A stretch of DNA of 5,600 bases from Hyphomicrobiales bacterium (GTDB taxonomy: Bacteria > Pseudomonadota > Alphaproteobacteria > Rhizobiales > Xanthobacteraceae): contig JACQDO010000001.1 in the NCBI GenBank assembly GCA_016201085.1, positions 1 through 5,600 on the forward strand, in the 5' to 3' direction. Below, in pieces: positions 1-5,552 of the stretch. The notes below the pieces were generated by a model. It had not been told where the DNA came from. It ran no database searches and saw only the letters and a program-made list of their open reading frames with translations. Position 1 is the first letter of the stretch, and every line of letters starts with the position of its first letter. Position numbers and translations under genes: made by a program.

Positions 1-785
1 CCTTCGTGGTCGAGGATCGCCCGGGCGCCGGCTCGATCATCGGCACCGACGCGGTCGCCAAGTCGGCGCCCGACGGCTACACGCTGCTGGTGATGTCGAA
101 CACCCACACCACCAACGAGTCGCTGCTGCCGAACAAGCCGTTCCAATTGATGCGCGATTTCGTGCCGGTGGCGCCGATCAATTATTCCGATTTGCTGCTC
201 GTGGTGCACCCCTCGGTAGCGGCCAAGAACCTGAAAGAATTTATCGATCTGGCCAAGAAGGACGCGGGCAAGCTCAATTACGCCTCATCCGGTCCGGGCA
301 CGCCCTATCACATGGCCGGCGAGCTGTTCAAAGCCATGAGCCATACCGACATCGTGCATGTGCCGCACAAGGCCTCCGGCGACATGCGCAACAGCGTGCT
401 GTCCGGCAATGTGCAGATGATGTTCGACGCCATCACCGTGATGTCGCAGCTCGCCAGCGAGGGCAAGGTACGCGCGCTGGCCACCTCGGGAGCCAAGCGC
501 AACCCGCTCACCCCCGATCTGCCGACGGTAGGCGAGACGGTCCCCGGCTACGAGTCGACCATCTGGATCGGCGTGATGGCGCCCAAGGGCACGCCCAAGG
601 AAGTCGTCACCTTCCTCAATACCGCGATCAACAAGGTGCTCAACAAGCCCGACGTGAAAGCAACCTGGCTCAAGCAGGGCGCCATTCCGCTGGTGATGAC
701 GCCGGAGGAGTTCGACGCCTATCTGAAAAAGGACATCGAGAAGTGGGCCAATGTGGTGAAGATCTCGGGCGCGAAAGTCCAATGA
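1..785 (+). CDS. TctC/Bug-family tripartite tricarboxylate transporter substrate-binding protein (5' end outside window)
   Basis: This is the C-terminal roughly 260 residues of a periplasmic solute-binding protein of the Bug/TctC family; codons are read from base 3 and the stop is TGA at 783-785. Family marks are the early block VVEDRPGAGSIIGTDAVAKS followed by APDGYTLLV, then YASSGPGTPYHMAGELF, the HVPHKASGD segment, a GNVQMMFD block, and PTVGETVPGYES leading into a MAPKGTP turn. Full-length family members are about 320-330 residues, so roughly 60-70 residues, including the export signal, lie before the window. The GTG at base 6 is an internal valine, not a start. Known members bind carboxylates or other small acids between two alpha/beta lobes and may hand them to a TctAB-type permease; many are orphans with no permease nearby, and none is visible here. 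The ligand cannot be read from the sequence. A palindromic repeat begins directly after the stop codon. The family call is secure, the substrate unknown. Confidence 0.93.
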   Translation, partial: FVVEDRPGAGSIIGTDAVAKSAPDGYTLLVMSNTHTTNESLLPNKPFQLMRDFVPVAPINYSDLLLVVHPSVAAKNLKEFIDLAKKDAGKLNYASSGPGTPYHMAGELFKAMSHTDIVHVPHKASGDMRNSVLSGNVQMMFDAITVMSQLASEGKVRALATSGAKRNPLTPDLPTVGETVPGYESTIWIGVMAPKGTPKEVVTFLNTAINKVLNKPDVKATWLKQGAIPLVMTPEEFDAYLKKDIEKWANVVKISGAKVQ

Positions 786-834
786 GTGCATGATCCCGAA
801 AAGTGGGAACCGGTTTTCGGATAAGATCATGCGC
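786..834. repeat. Palindromic intergenic repeat element downstream of the TctC gene
   Basis: The outer arms GCATGATC (788-795) and GATCATGC (825-832) pair perfectly and extend by a G-T wobble (787/833) and a G-C pair (786/834). Directly inside, CCGAAAA (796-802) pairs with TTTTCGG (814-820). A four-base bulge, ATAA (821-824), interrupts the 3' side and the loop is 803-813. Seventeen pairs in total form one long imperfect hairpin that starts one base after the TGA stop. I recall very similar sequence recurring between genes in Bradyrhizobium-like genomes, which suggests a dispersed element; this was not searched. The downstream flank is A-rich, not T-rich, so it is not a standard intrinsic terminator for the + strand. 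It could still protect or process the mRNA 3' end. Confidence 0.75.
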
Positions 835-846
835 AAGAAAAAAATC

Positions 847-853
847 GGAGAAG
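847..853 (+). promoter_or_regulatory. Shine-Dalgarno sequence for the unknown membrane protein, placed for an ATC start
   Basis: GGAGAAG is the only strong Shine-Dalgarno match upstream of the membrane-protein gene. From the end of its GGAG core (850) there are 7 bases to an in-frame ATC at 858-860, an ideal spacing, but 31 bases to the first canonical ATG at 882. No ATG, GTG or TTG in any frame lies at normal spacing after it. The reading frame is open back to the TAA at 822-824. The site therefore bears directly on where the protein starts. Confidence 0.55.
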
Positions 854-881
854 AACAATCGATAGCGCCTCGCTGAACGGC

Positions 882-1811
882 ATGCTTTCGACGCCGCTGG
901 TGCTGCCGGCCTCGGTTGCCGGCGCGCTGGCGGCGTTGTTCGTCGTGCTGATGGTGATGGCGCTGCGGCGCGCCGGCGCCGGCTCGCTGCAACGTCTGCT
1001 GCTGCCGGTCGCCGCCATCGTCGTGGTGGCGCTGGCGGCGATCGCGCTCATCGACCGCATGGCGCAGGACAACCGGGCGGCGGAGCGGCGCGCGCTGTTG
1101 CAACGCAGCACCGTTCTGGCTGCGAGCGTGCTGGTACCCGGCTCGGCGCTCGCCTGTCTCGACGGCGGCGCCGGCGAGCCGATCGAGAATGCCTGCGAGA
1201 AGGCGGTGTTCGCCGATGCGCCAAGCGCGGCTAGCGCTGTCGCCTATACCGGGGCGCGGCTGGCGCTGCTCAAGGACGCTAGCGCCTTTGCGCAGCATGG
1301 TGAGGCCGGGTTCCTCGACGCCTTCGCCGGCACGCGACGCGCGCTCGAGCTCGACCGTTTCGGCCTCGCCGCTCATGTGCTGGCCACCCGCGACGGCTGC
1401 ACCGTCGAGGCCTGCGCCGCCTTCGCGCTGTTGCGCGACACCGCCGCGCTCAAGGCGAATTTGCGCGTGCATGCCTTCGACGGCTACGTCGCGCGCTATG
1501 CCGCGGACTGGGGCAAGCTAGACGCCAAGGCCGAAGTCAAAAGTGAGCCGGTGGCCGAGAAGCAGCCGGCCGCGCCCGCCGCCTCGCCGGTCGCCGGCGC
1601 GCAGGCGCCGCAGGCCGCGCCGCATCAGCCGGTCGCCAGCCGCTCTGATTTCCCCTCCGCCGCCTCGATCCCGCCGGTCAGCATCATGAATGCCGAGCCG
1701 CCGCTGCCGAAGGAGCCGAAGACGGCTACCGAGGCCGCCGCATCGGCACCCAATCCGCCGGTGCCGCCGAAGCGTCCACAGACCCAAGCGGCCACCCCGC
1801 CGGCGCGCTAA
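882..1811 (+). CDS. Conserved-type membrane protein of unknown function with two N-terminal helices and a proline-rich tail
   Basis: I do not recognise a named domain. The 309-residue product has two hydrophobic segments, about residues 6-28 and 39-57, joined by a short basic loop (RRAGAG and R38), so it is probably anchored in the inner membrane by a hairpin with the loop in the cytoplasm and the rest in the periplasm. A charged stretch follows (RMAQDNRAAERR), then an alpha-helical-looking region of about 75-212 with four cysteines at 92, 105, 173 and 178; the spacing would allow two disulfides in the periplasm, which is inference. From about residue 220 the sequence is a low-complexity Ala/Pro-rich tail ending in PPVPPKRP and TPPAR, likely disordered. 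The gene ends 25 bp before the biotin carboxylase gene on the same strand, suggesting co-transcription. The start is uncertain: ATG 882 is the first canonical codon but lacks a ribosome binding site, while ATC 858 would add eight residues (encoded IDSASLNG, with initiator Met replacing the I). I recall similar uncharacterised proteins in Bradyrhizobium relatives. The gene is secure, the function unknown. Confidence 0.85.
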   Translation: MLSTPLVLPASVAGALAALFVVLMVMALRRAGAGSLQRLLLPVAAIVVVALAAIALIDRMAQDNRAAERRALLQRSTVLAASVLVPGSALACLDGGAGEPIENACEKAVFADAPSAASAVAYTGARLALLKDASAFAQHGEAGFLDAFAGTRRALELDRFGLAAHVLATRDGCTVEACAAFALLRDTAALKANLRVHAFDGYVARYAADWGKLDAKAEVKSEPVAEKQPAAPAASPVAGAQAPQAAPHQPVASRSDFPSAASIPPVSIMNAEPPLPKEPKTATEAAASAPNPPVPPKRPQTQAATPPAR

Positions 1812-1836
1812 GATCGGCGTGGAAGCTGGGTCCCTG

Positions 1837-3810
1837 ATGTTCAAATCCGTCCTGATCGCCAATCGCGGGGAGATCGCCTGCCGCATCGCCCGCACCGCCC
1901 AGCGGCTGGGCCTGCGCGTTATCGCGGTCTATTCCGACGCCGACGCGCGGGCGCTGCATGTGCGCATGGCCGACGACGCGCATGCCATCGGGCCGGCACC
2001 GGCTGCGCAAAGCTATCTCGTCATCGATAAACTGATCGCCGTCGCCAAGGCGGCCGGGGCCGACTGCATCCACCCCGGCTACGGCTTCCTGTCGGAGAAC
2101 GCGACTTTCGCGCAGGCCTGCGCCGAGGCCGGCATTGCCTTTGTCGGCCCGCCACCCGCCGCCATGCGCGCCATGGGCCTGAAGGATCGCGCCAAGGCGC
2201 TGATGGAAAAGGCCGGCGTGCCGGTGGTGCCGGGCTATCACGGCGAGATGCAGGAGGCGAAATTCCTCAAACAAAAAGCCTACGAGATCGGCTATCCGGT
2301 TCTGATCAAGGCGGTGGCCGGCGGCGGCGGCAAGGGCATGCGCCGCGTCGACAAGCACGCCGATTTCGAAACGGCGCTGGAGGGCGCGCAACGCGAGGCG
2401 AAGGCGGCCTTCGGCGACGCGCGCGTGCTGGTCGAGAAATACATCGACACGCCGCGCCACATCGAAATGCAGATTTTCGCCGACCGCCACGGCAACGCCA
2501 TCCATCTCAACGAGCGCGACTGTTCGTTGCAGCGCCGCCATCAGAAGGTGATCGAGGAGGCGCCGGCCCCGGGCATGAGCGCGGCGTTGCGCGCGGCCAT
2601 GGGCGAAGCCGCCGTCGCCGCTTGCAAGGCGGTGGGCTACGAGGGCGCCGGCACGGTCGAGTTCATCGCCGACGGCAAGGGCGGCCTGAAACAGGGCGCC
2701 TTCTGGTTCATGGAGATGAACACGCGGCTGCAGGTCGAGCATCCGGTGACCGAAGCGATCACCGGCCTCGATTTGGTGGAATGGCAGTTCCGCATCACGG
2801 CGAACGAGAAATTGCCGCTCAAGCAGGATCAGGTGCGGCTCGACGGCCATGCGGTGGAGGCGCGGCTTTATGCCGAGGATCCCGAGCATGGCTTCCTGCC
2901 TTCGACCGGCCGGCTGATCGCGTTGCAATTTCCTAAAGCCGAGGGCCTGCGTGTCGACAGCGGAGTGGAAACAGGCGACGAGGTCACGCCGTTCTACGAT
3001 CCGATGATCGCCAAGCTGATCGCGCACGGCGCAACGCGCGTTGAGGCGCTTGATCGCCTGGCCGAGGCGCTCGATAAAACCGGCGTCGCCGGCCCGCGCA
3101 GCAATGCCGGATTCCTCGCAACACTCTGCCGCGCGCCCGGTTTCCGCGCCGGCGCGTTCGATACCGGCTTCATCGATGCGCACCTGGCGGAGCTTGGCGC
3201 CACGCCGCGGCCGCTCGATCTTGCCGCGGTGGCGTTCGGGGCCAGCGTGCTGATGCTGGACGAGCACGAGCGCCTCGCGCAGCAACGCAATCCTGAGGCG
3301 CCGCTGTCGCCCTGGGACAGCGACGACGGCTTCCAGCTTTCCGGCCTGCGGCGGCTGGCGCTGCCGGTCGTCGCCGAGGGCAAGCCGCTGATCGCGGATG
3401 TCAGCTACGGCCCGCAGGGATTTGCGGCCGCCGTCGATGGCGTCGCCATGACTTTCGATGCGAACGTGCATGTGCGCGACGGCACCGCTTACGTGCTGCG
3501 CGCCGGCCGCCAGACCAAGGTGTCGTTGCGCGATCTCACGCTCGACGAGGCAGCGGAAGGCGGATCGGGCGGGCTGGTGCGCGCGCCGATGCACGGCAAG
3601 GTGCTGGCCGTGCTGGTGGAGCAGGGCGCGCGGGTCACGCGCGGCCAGCGTCTCGCCATCATCGAGGCGATGAAGATGGAGCACACGCTGCATGCGCCGC
3701 TCGACGGCACGGTGGCCGAGATCGCGGTCGCCGTCGACGCGCAGGTGGCCGAGGGCGCCAAGGTGATGGTGATCGCGGCGGCTGCGACACAAGAGAACGC
3801 GCAATCGTAA
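1837..3810 (+). CDS. mccA: Biotin-dependent acyl-CoA carboxylase alpha subunit, probably methylcrotonyl-CoA carboxylase
   Basis: The complete 657-residue alpha subunit carries the ATP-dependent biotin carboxylase and the biotin carrier. Residues 1-110 are the N-terminal carboxylase domain (FKSVLIANRGEIACRI, HPGYGFLSEN). The ATP-grasp domain follows, with K116, the glycine loop AGGGGKGMR (161-169), H208, HQKVIEEAP (K237), E275, EMNTRLQVEHP (293-303) and R343. The C-terminal carboxylase domain runs to about 445, and about 450-575 is the linker/BT-like region that docks the beta subunit. Residues 580-648 form the biotinyl domain with EAMKMEH; K613 is the biotinylated lysine. Length, AGTVEFI and GLDLVEWQFRI favour methylcrotonyl-CoA carboxylase (leucine breakdown, 3-methylcrotonyl-CoA to 3-methylglutaconyl-CoA) over the propionyl- or geranyl-CoA enzymes, but these share the architecture. 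All catalytic residues I looked for are present. ATG 1837 matches the family start; the frame opens earlier at 1690, but that extension is Arg-rich and overlaps the upstream gene. GTG 1819 is possible but less likely. A weak GGAAG (1821-1825) precedes it. No beta subunit is in the window. Acyl-CoA carboxylase alpha subunit: near certain; methylcrotonyl specificity: moderate. Confidence 0.93.
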   Translation: MFKSVLIANRGEIACRIARTAQRLGLRVIAVYSDADARALHVRMADDAHAIGPAPAAQSYLVIDKLIAVAKAAGADCIHPGYGFLSENATFAQACAEAGIAFVGPPPAAMRAMGLKDRAKALMEKAGVPVVPGYHGEMQEAKFLKQKAYEIGYPVLIKAVAGGGGKGMRRVDKHADFETALEGAQREAKAAFGDARVLVEKYIDTPRHIEMQIFADRHGNAIHLNERDCSLQRRHQKVIEEAPAPGMSAALRAAMGEAAVAACKAVGYEGAGTVEFIADGKGGLKQGAFWFMEMNTRLQVEHPVTEAITGLDLVEWQFRITANEKLPLKQDQVRLDGHAVEARLYAEDPEHGFLPSTGRLIALQFPKAEGLRVDSGVETGDEVTPFYDPMIAKLIAHGATRVEALDRLAEALDKTGVAGPRSNAGFLATLCRAPGFRAGAFDTGFIDAHLAELGATPRPLDLAAVAFGASVLMLDEHERLAQQRNPEAPLSPWDSDDGFQLSGLRRLALPVVAEGKPLIADVSYGPQGFAAAVDGVAMTFDANVHVRDGTAYVLRAGRQTKVSLRDLTLDEAAEGGSGGLVRAPMHGKVLAVLVEQGARVTRGQRLAIIEAMKMEHTLHAPLDGTVAEIAVAVDAQVAEGAKVMVIAAAATQENAQS

Positions 3811-3864
3811 AATTCCGGTGGCACCAACCTGCTAGATTGTTCAATAATAACAAATAGTTATTTA

Positions 3865-3885
3865 CAGTTCGCATTCATTGAACTG
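3865..3885. repeat. Perfect inverted repeat CAGTTC-N9-GAACTG, possible operator
   Basis: CAGTTC at 3865-3870 and its exact reverse complement GAACTG at 3880-3885 are separated by 9 bases, giving half-site centres 15 bp apart. It lies about 130 bp upstream of the outer-membrane protein start, at the edge of the AT-rich patch. The geometry would suit a dimeric DNA-binding protein, but six-base arms can arise by chance and no regulator is encoded in the window. Confidence 0.3.
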
Positions 3886-4001
3886 CCATGCAGGCACTGG
3901 ATGCCGCTTGATGACGGATTCAGGAGATTTGTTGCGAAAATGCTACATCAAACGGCGACGCGGGGAGGTACTATTTGCTATCCGTCAAGGCTGGCCGTCA
4001 T

Positions 4002-4009
4002 AGGGGGAG
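4002..4009 (+). promoter_or_regulatory. Strong Shine-Dalgarno sequence of the outer-membrane protein gene
   Basis: AGGGGGAG lies 6 bases before the ATG at 4016 and is the best-placed ribosome binding site in the window. It fixes the start of the beta-barrel gene and fits high expression, as is usual for abundant outer-membrane proteins. Confidence 0.8.
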
Positions 4010-4015
4010 TGTGTA

Positions 4016-4795
4016 ATGAATAAGATTGCGTCAGTGGCTGCTACCATTCTTGCGTTCGGTTTCGTGACTTCCGCGACTGCGGCCGACATGCCAACCAAAG
4101 CGCCGGTTGCACCGATGGTGATACCGTTTAGCTGGGCGGGGCTCTATGCCGGTGTCAACTTGGGCGGCGGCTGGGGCACCAGCACCGGCGATCTTGATTC
4201 CTTCAGCGCTAGTTTGGCGCCGGCCGTTGCCGGAGGCGCAGTTCCTGCAAGCTTGGGCACCAAGTCTTCCGGTGTGATCGGCGGTGCGCAGATCGGATAT
4301 AATTGGCAGAGCGGCTCGCTGGTGTGGGGCGTTGAAACCGACATTCAGGGTAGCGGCATCCGTGGCACCAGCACGGTCAACTTCGCCGGCGGCGGCGGCT
4401 TCGTCCCGACGGTGTCAACCGGCGAAGAGAAAATTACCTGGTTCGGCACGGCGCGGCTGCGCGGCGGCTTCGCGATCGCGCCGCGCGGATTGATATACGC
4501 CACCGGCGGCTTCGCCTATGGCGGCGTCCAGAACAGCGCATCGGTTGTTGGCAATCCGACGACCTCGGGCAACTTCACGGGCTCGACCAGCACGACCAAG
4601 GGTGGCTGGACCGTCGGCGCCGGCACCGAATGGGCCGTGACCAACAACTGGCTGGTGCGGGCCGAGTACCTGTATATCGATCTCGGCAGCACGACGGTGG
4701 CGCTGACCGACCCGCAGTTCCCCGGATCGTTCATTAATTACAGATTCCGGCATCGGGATAACATTCTGCGCGCGGCGCTCAGCTACAAGTTCTGA
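4016..4795 (+). CDS. Outer-membrane beta-barrel protein, Omp25/Omp31-like
   Basis: The 259-residue product begins with a Sec signal peptide: basic MNK, a hydrophobic core to about residue 18, and an SATAA cleavage region with cutting likely after A22 or A23. The mature protein starts DMPTKAPVAP and then shows the rhizobial outer-membrane signature SWAGLYAGVNLGGGWG (39-54). Alternating, glycine- and aromatic-rich strands follow: GVIGGAQIGYNWQ (86-98), WGVETDIQGSG (104-114), ITWFGTARLRGGFA (140-153), LIYATGGFAYGG (159-170), GGWTVGAGTEWAV (196-208), NWLVRAEYLYIDLG (211-224), and the closing strand ILRAALSYKF, whose terminal Phe is the usual signal for insertion by the BAM machinery. The pattern fits a small, roughly eight-stranded barrel. 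The loops at about 56-84 and 172-194 are Ser/Thr/Gly-rich and likely exposed. There are no cysteines. Relatives such as Brucella Omp25/Omp31 stabilise the envelope and are immunogenic; a precise role here cannot be given. The start is set by the strong ribosome binding site, and a terminator downstream marks a single-gene unit. Confidence 0.93.
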   Translation: MNKIASVAATILAFGFVTSATAADMPTKAPVAPMVIPFSWAGLYAGVNLGGGWGTSTGDLDSFSASLAPAVAGGAVPASLGTKSSGVIGGAQIGYNWQSGSLVWGVETDIQGSGIRGTSTVNFAGGGGFVPTVSTGEEKITWFGTARLRGGFAIAPRGLIYATGGFAYGGVQNSASVVGNPTTSGNFTGSTSTTKGGWTVGAGTEWAVTNNWLVRAEYLYIDLGSTTVALTDPQFPGSFINYRFRHRDNILRAALSYKF

Positions 4796-4806
4796 CCACC
4801 GGATCG

Positions 4807-4823
4807 CGCCACGTCGCGTGGCG
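4807..4823. repeat. GC-rich hairpin just after the outer-membrane protein gene
   Basis: CGCCACG (4807-4813) and CGTGGCG (4817-4823) pair perfectly around a three-base loop, TCG. There is no T tract after it. It lies 11 bases past the stop codon and ahead of the true terminator, and could act as a 3'-end stabiliser of the mRNA. Confidence 0.6.
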
Positions 4824-4836
4824 TAGCGGAATGACG

Positions 4837-4871
4837 AGAGGCCGCCAAGCGAGGCGGCCTCTTTTCATTTT
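4837..4871 (+). terminator. Rho-independent terminator of the outer-membrane protein gene
   Basis: The stem GAGGCCGCC (4838-4846) with GGCGGCCTC (4853-4861), extended by an A-T pair (4837/4862), closes a six-base loop AAGCGA. The T-rich tail TTTTCATTTT (4862-4871) follows directly. This is a textbook intrinsic terminator and separates the outer-membrane protein gene from the DUF1489 gene. Confidence 0.92.
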
Positions 4872-4933
4872 AAATGATGGGTTCGTCTTTCGGCAAAGTT
4901 GACGTGATGCTCGCCGTGAACAACCTGGGCTGA

Positions 4934-4948
4934 CCGCTTCCAAAGCGG
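4934..4948. repeat. Short perfect hairpin upstream of the DUF1489 gene
   Basis: CCGCTT (4934-4939) and AAGCGG (4943-4948) flank a CCA loop. A TTGACG resembling a -35 box lies upstream at 4899-4904, but no good -10 box follows at normal spacing. The hairpin may lie in the 5' leader of the DUF1489 transcript or act as an operator; chance is also possible. The rest of 4872-4998 shows nothing else I can support. Confidence 0.35.
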
Positions 4949-4998
4949 AGACGCGCGAGTTATCCATGGGATTGCGCGCCTTTGTCTGGACGTCAATT

Positions 4999-5436
4999 AT
5001 GCCTCTTCATCTCATCAAGCTTTCGGTCGGAACCGACTCGGTCGCCGATCTGGAAGACTGGATCGCGCAGAAGCTGAAGGCGCAGAAGAAGGCCGGCAGG
5101 AAGCCCGAGCGCATCCACACCACCCGCATGGTGCCCAAGCGCGCCGACGAGCTCAAAGCCGGCGGCTCGATCTATTGGGTGATCCGCGGCCAGATCATGT
5201 GCCGCGAGCGCATCCTCGACATTCGCCCGTTTACCGACACGGACGGCATCCACCGCTGCCGCCTGGTGCTCGATCCGAAATGCGTGCTGGTCGAGCCGCG
5301 TCCGCGCGCCGCGTTCCAGGGCTGGCGCTATCTCGAAGCCAAGGACGCACCGCGCGACCTGTCGCGCGCGGCGCCTGGCGCCTCCAAGATGCCGGAGCAG
5401 ATGCGGCGCGAGTTGCGTGAGCTGGGGCTGCTGTAA
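4999..5436 (+). CDS. DUF1489 family protein
   Basis: This 145-residue soluble protein has the pattern of the alphaproteobacterial DUF1489 family: MPLHLIKLSVGTDSVADLED at the N-terminus, a basic Lys-rich helix (KLKAQKKAGRKPE), then HTTRMVPKRADEL, a GGSIYWVIRGQIMCRERILD segment, IRPFTDTDGI, a LVLDPK segment, PRAAFQGWRYLEAKDAPRDL, and MPEQMRRELRELGLL at the end. The family's function is unknown. There is no signal peptide or membrane segment, so it is probably cytoplasmic. It has two cysteines (about residues 67 and 82). ATG 4999 is chosen because family members begin MPLHLIKL; an in-frame ATG at 4966 would add 11 residues (MGLRAFVWTSI) with no family support. The ribosome binding site is weak (GGAC at 4988-4991, 7 bases before the start). 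The gene converges with panC, separated by paired hairpins. Family assignment is confident, from memory of the motif pattern. Confidence 0.88.
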   Translation: MPLHLIKLSVGTDSVADLEDWIAQKLKAQKKAGRKPERIHTTRMVPKRADELKAGGSIYWVIRGQIMCRERILDIRPFTDTDGIHRCRLVLDPKCVLVEPRPRAAFQGWRYLEAKDAPRDLSRAAPGASKMPEQMRRELRELGLL

Positions 5437-5446
5437 CCCTTCTCCG

Positions 5447-5545
5447 CCTCATTCTGAGGAGCGCACCGTTAGGTGCACGTCTCGAAGGACGAGGGCGGCC
5501 TCATGGTTCGAGACGCGCCGCTGCGCGGCGCTCCTCACCATGAGG
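5447..5545. repeat. Inverted pair of REP-like hairpin elements between convergent genes
   Basis: Two related units of 48 bp (5447-5494) and 47 bp (5499-5545) lie in opposite orientation with GCGG between. Read in the same sense, both have a CCTCA start, a shared TGAGGAGCGC, a variable pairing tip, CGTCTCGAA, and a GAGG end. Unit 2 has perfect outer arms CCTCATGGT (5499-5507) and ACCATGAGG (5537-5545) and a perfect tip GCGCCGC/GCGGCGC (5515-5521, 5525-5531). Unit 1 has a different tip, GCACC/GGTGC (5463-5467, 5472-5476), and slightly decayed outer arms. I recall such elements as common between genes in Bradyrhizobium-like genomes (unsearched). Lying between the DUF1489 and panC 3' ends, the pair may end or protect both transcripts. 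Confidence 0.82.
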
Positions 5546-5552
5546 AAAGAGG

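Larger units (their letters stand above)
3811..4015 (+). promoter_or_regulatory. Intergenic leader and promoter region of the outer-membrane protein gene
   Basis: This 205-bp spacer is clearly more AT-rich than its surroundings, especially at 3838-3880, as expected of a promoter region. I could not place a convincing -35/-10 pair. Visible structure includes an AT-rich inverted repeat (AATAAC 3846-3851, GTTATT 3857-3862), a perfect inverted repeat CAGTTC/GAACTG (3865-3870, 3880-3885), a long-range pair TGACGGAT (3912-3919) with ATCCGTCA (3980-3987), and a direct repeat CCGTCA (3982-3987, 3995-4000) just before the ribosome binding site. No T-tailed hairpin follows the carboxylase stop, so the end of the upstream transcript is not evident. 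Confidence 0.5.

Noticed and set aside
285..1472. A 395-codon open frame on the minus strand spanning the end of tctC, the palindrome and the membrane-protein gene
   Set aside because: It runs through a non-coding repeat and across two genes, has His/Arg/Gly-rich low-complexity content and no supporting motif or start context.
1690..1836. A 49-residue N-terminal extension of the carboxylase
   Set aside because: The extension is almost all Arg and Pro, an out-of-frame reading of the upstream gene's Pro/Ala-rich tail. Family members begin at the MFKSVLIANRGEIA region.
1726..3804. A 692-codon open frame on the minus strand, antisense to almost the entire carboxylase gene
   Set aside because: The product is rich in Arg, His, Ala, Gly and Leu with no recognisable motif. 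Such antisense frames stay open by default in GC-rich genes with biased third positions; the + strand protein is unmistakable.
3811..3840. A terminator directly after the carboxylase gene
   Set aside because: The GGTGGCACC stretch does not form a proper stem and no T tract follows; I found no intrinsic terminator there.
4874..4933. A 19-codon open frame (MMGSSFGKVDVMLAVNNLG) between the terminator and the DUF1489 gene
   Set aside because: It starts within 3 bases of the terminator's T tail, has no ribosome binding site and no feature of a leader peptide; an open frame this short is expected by chance.
4966..4998. Upstream ATG giving 11 extra residues on the DUF1489 protein
   Set aside because: The added residues have no family support, and the conserved N-terminus starts at MPLHLIKL (4999).
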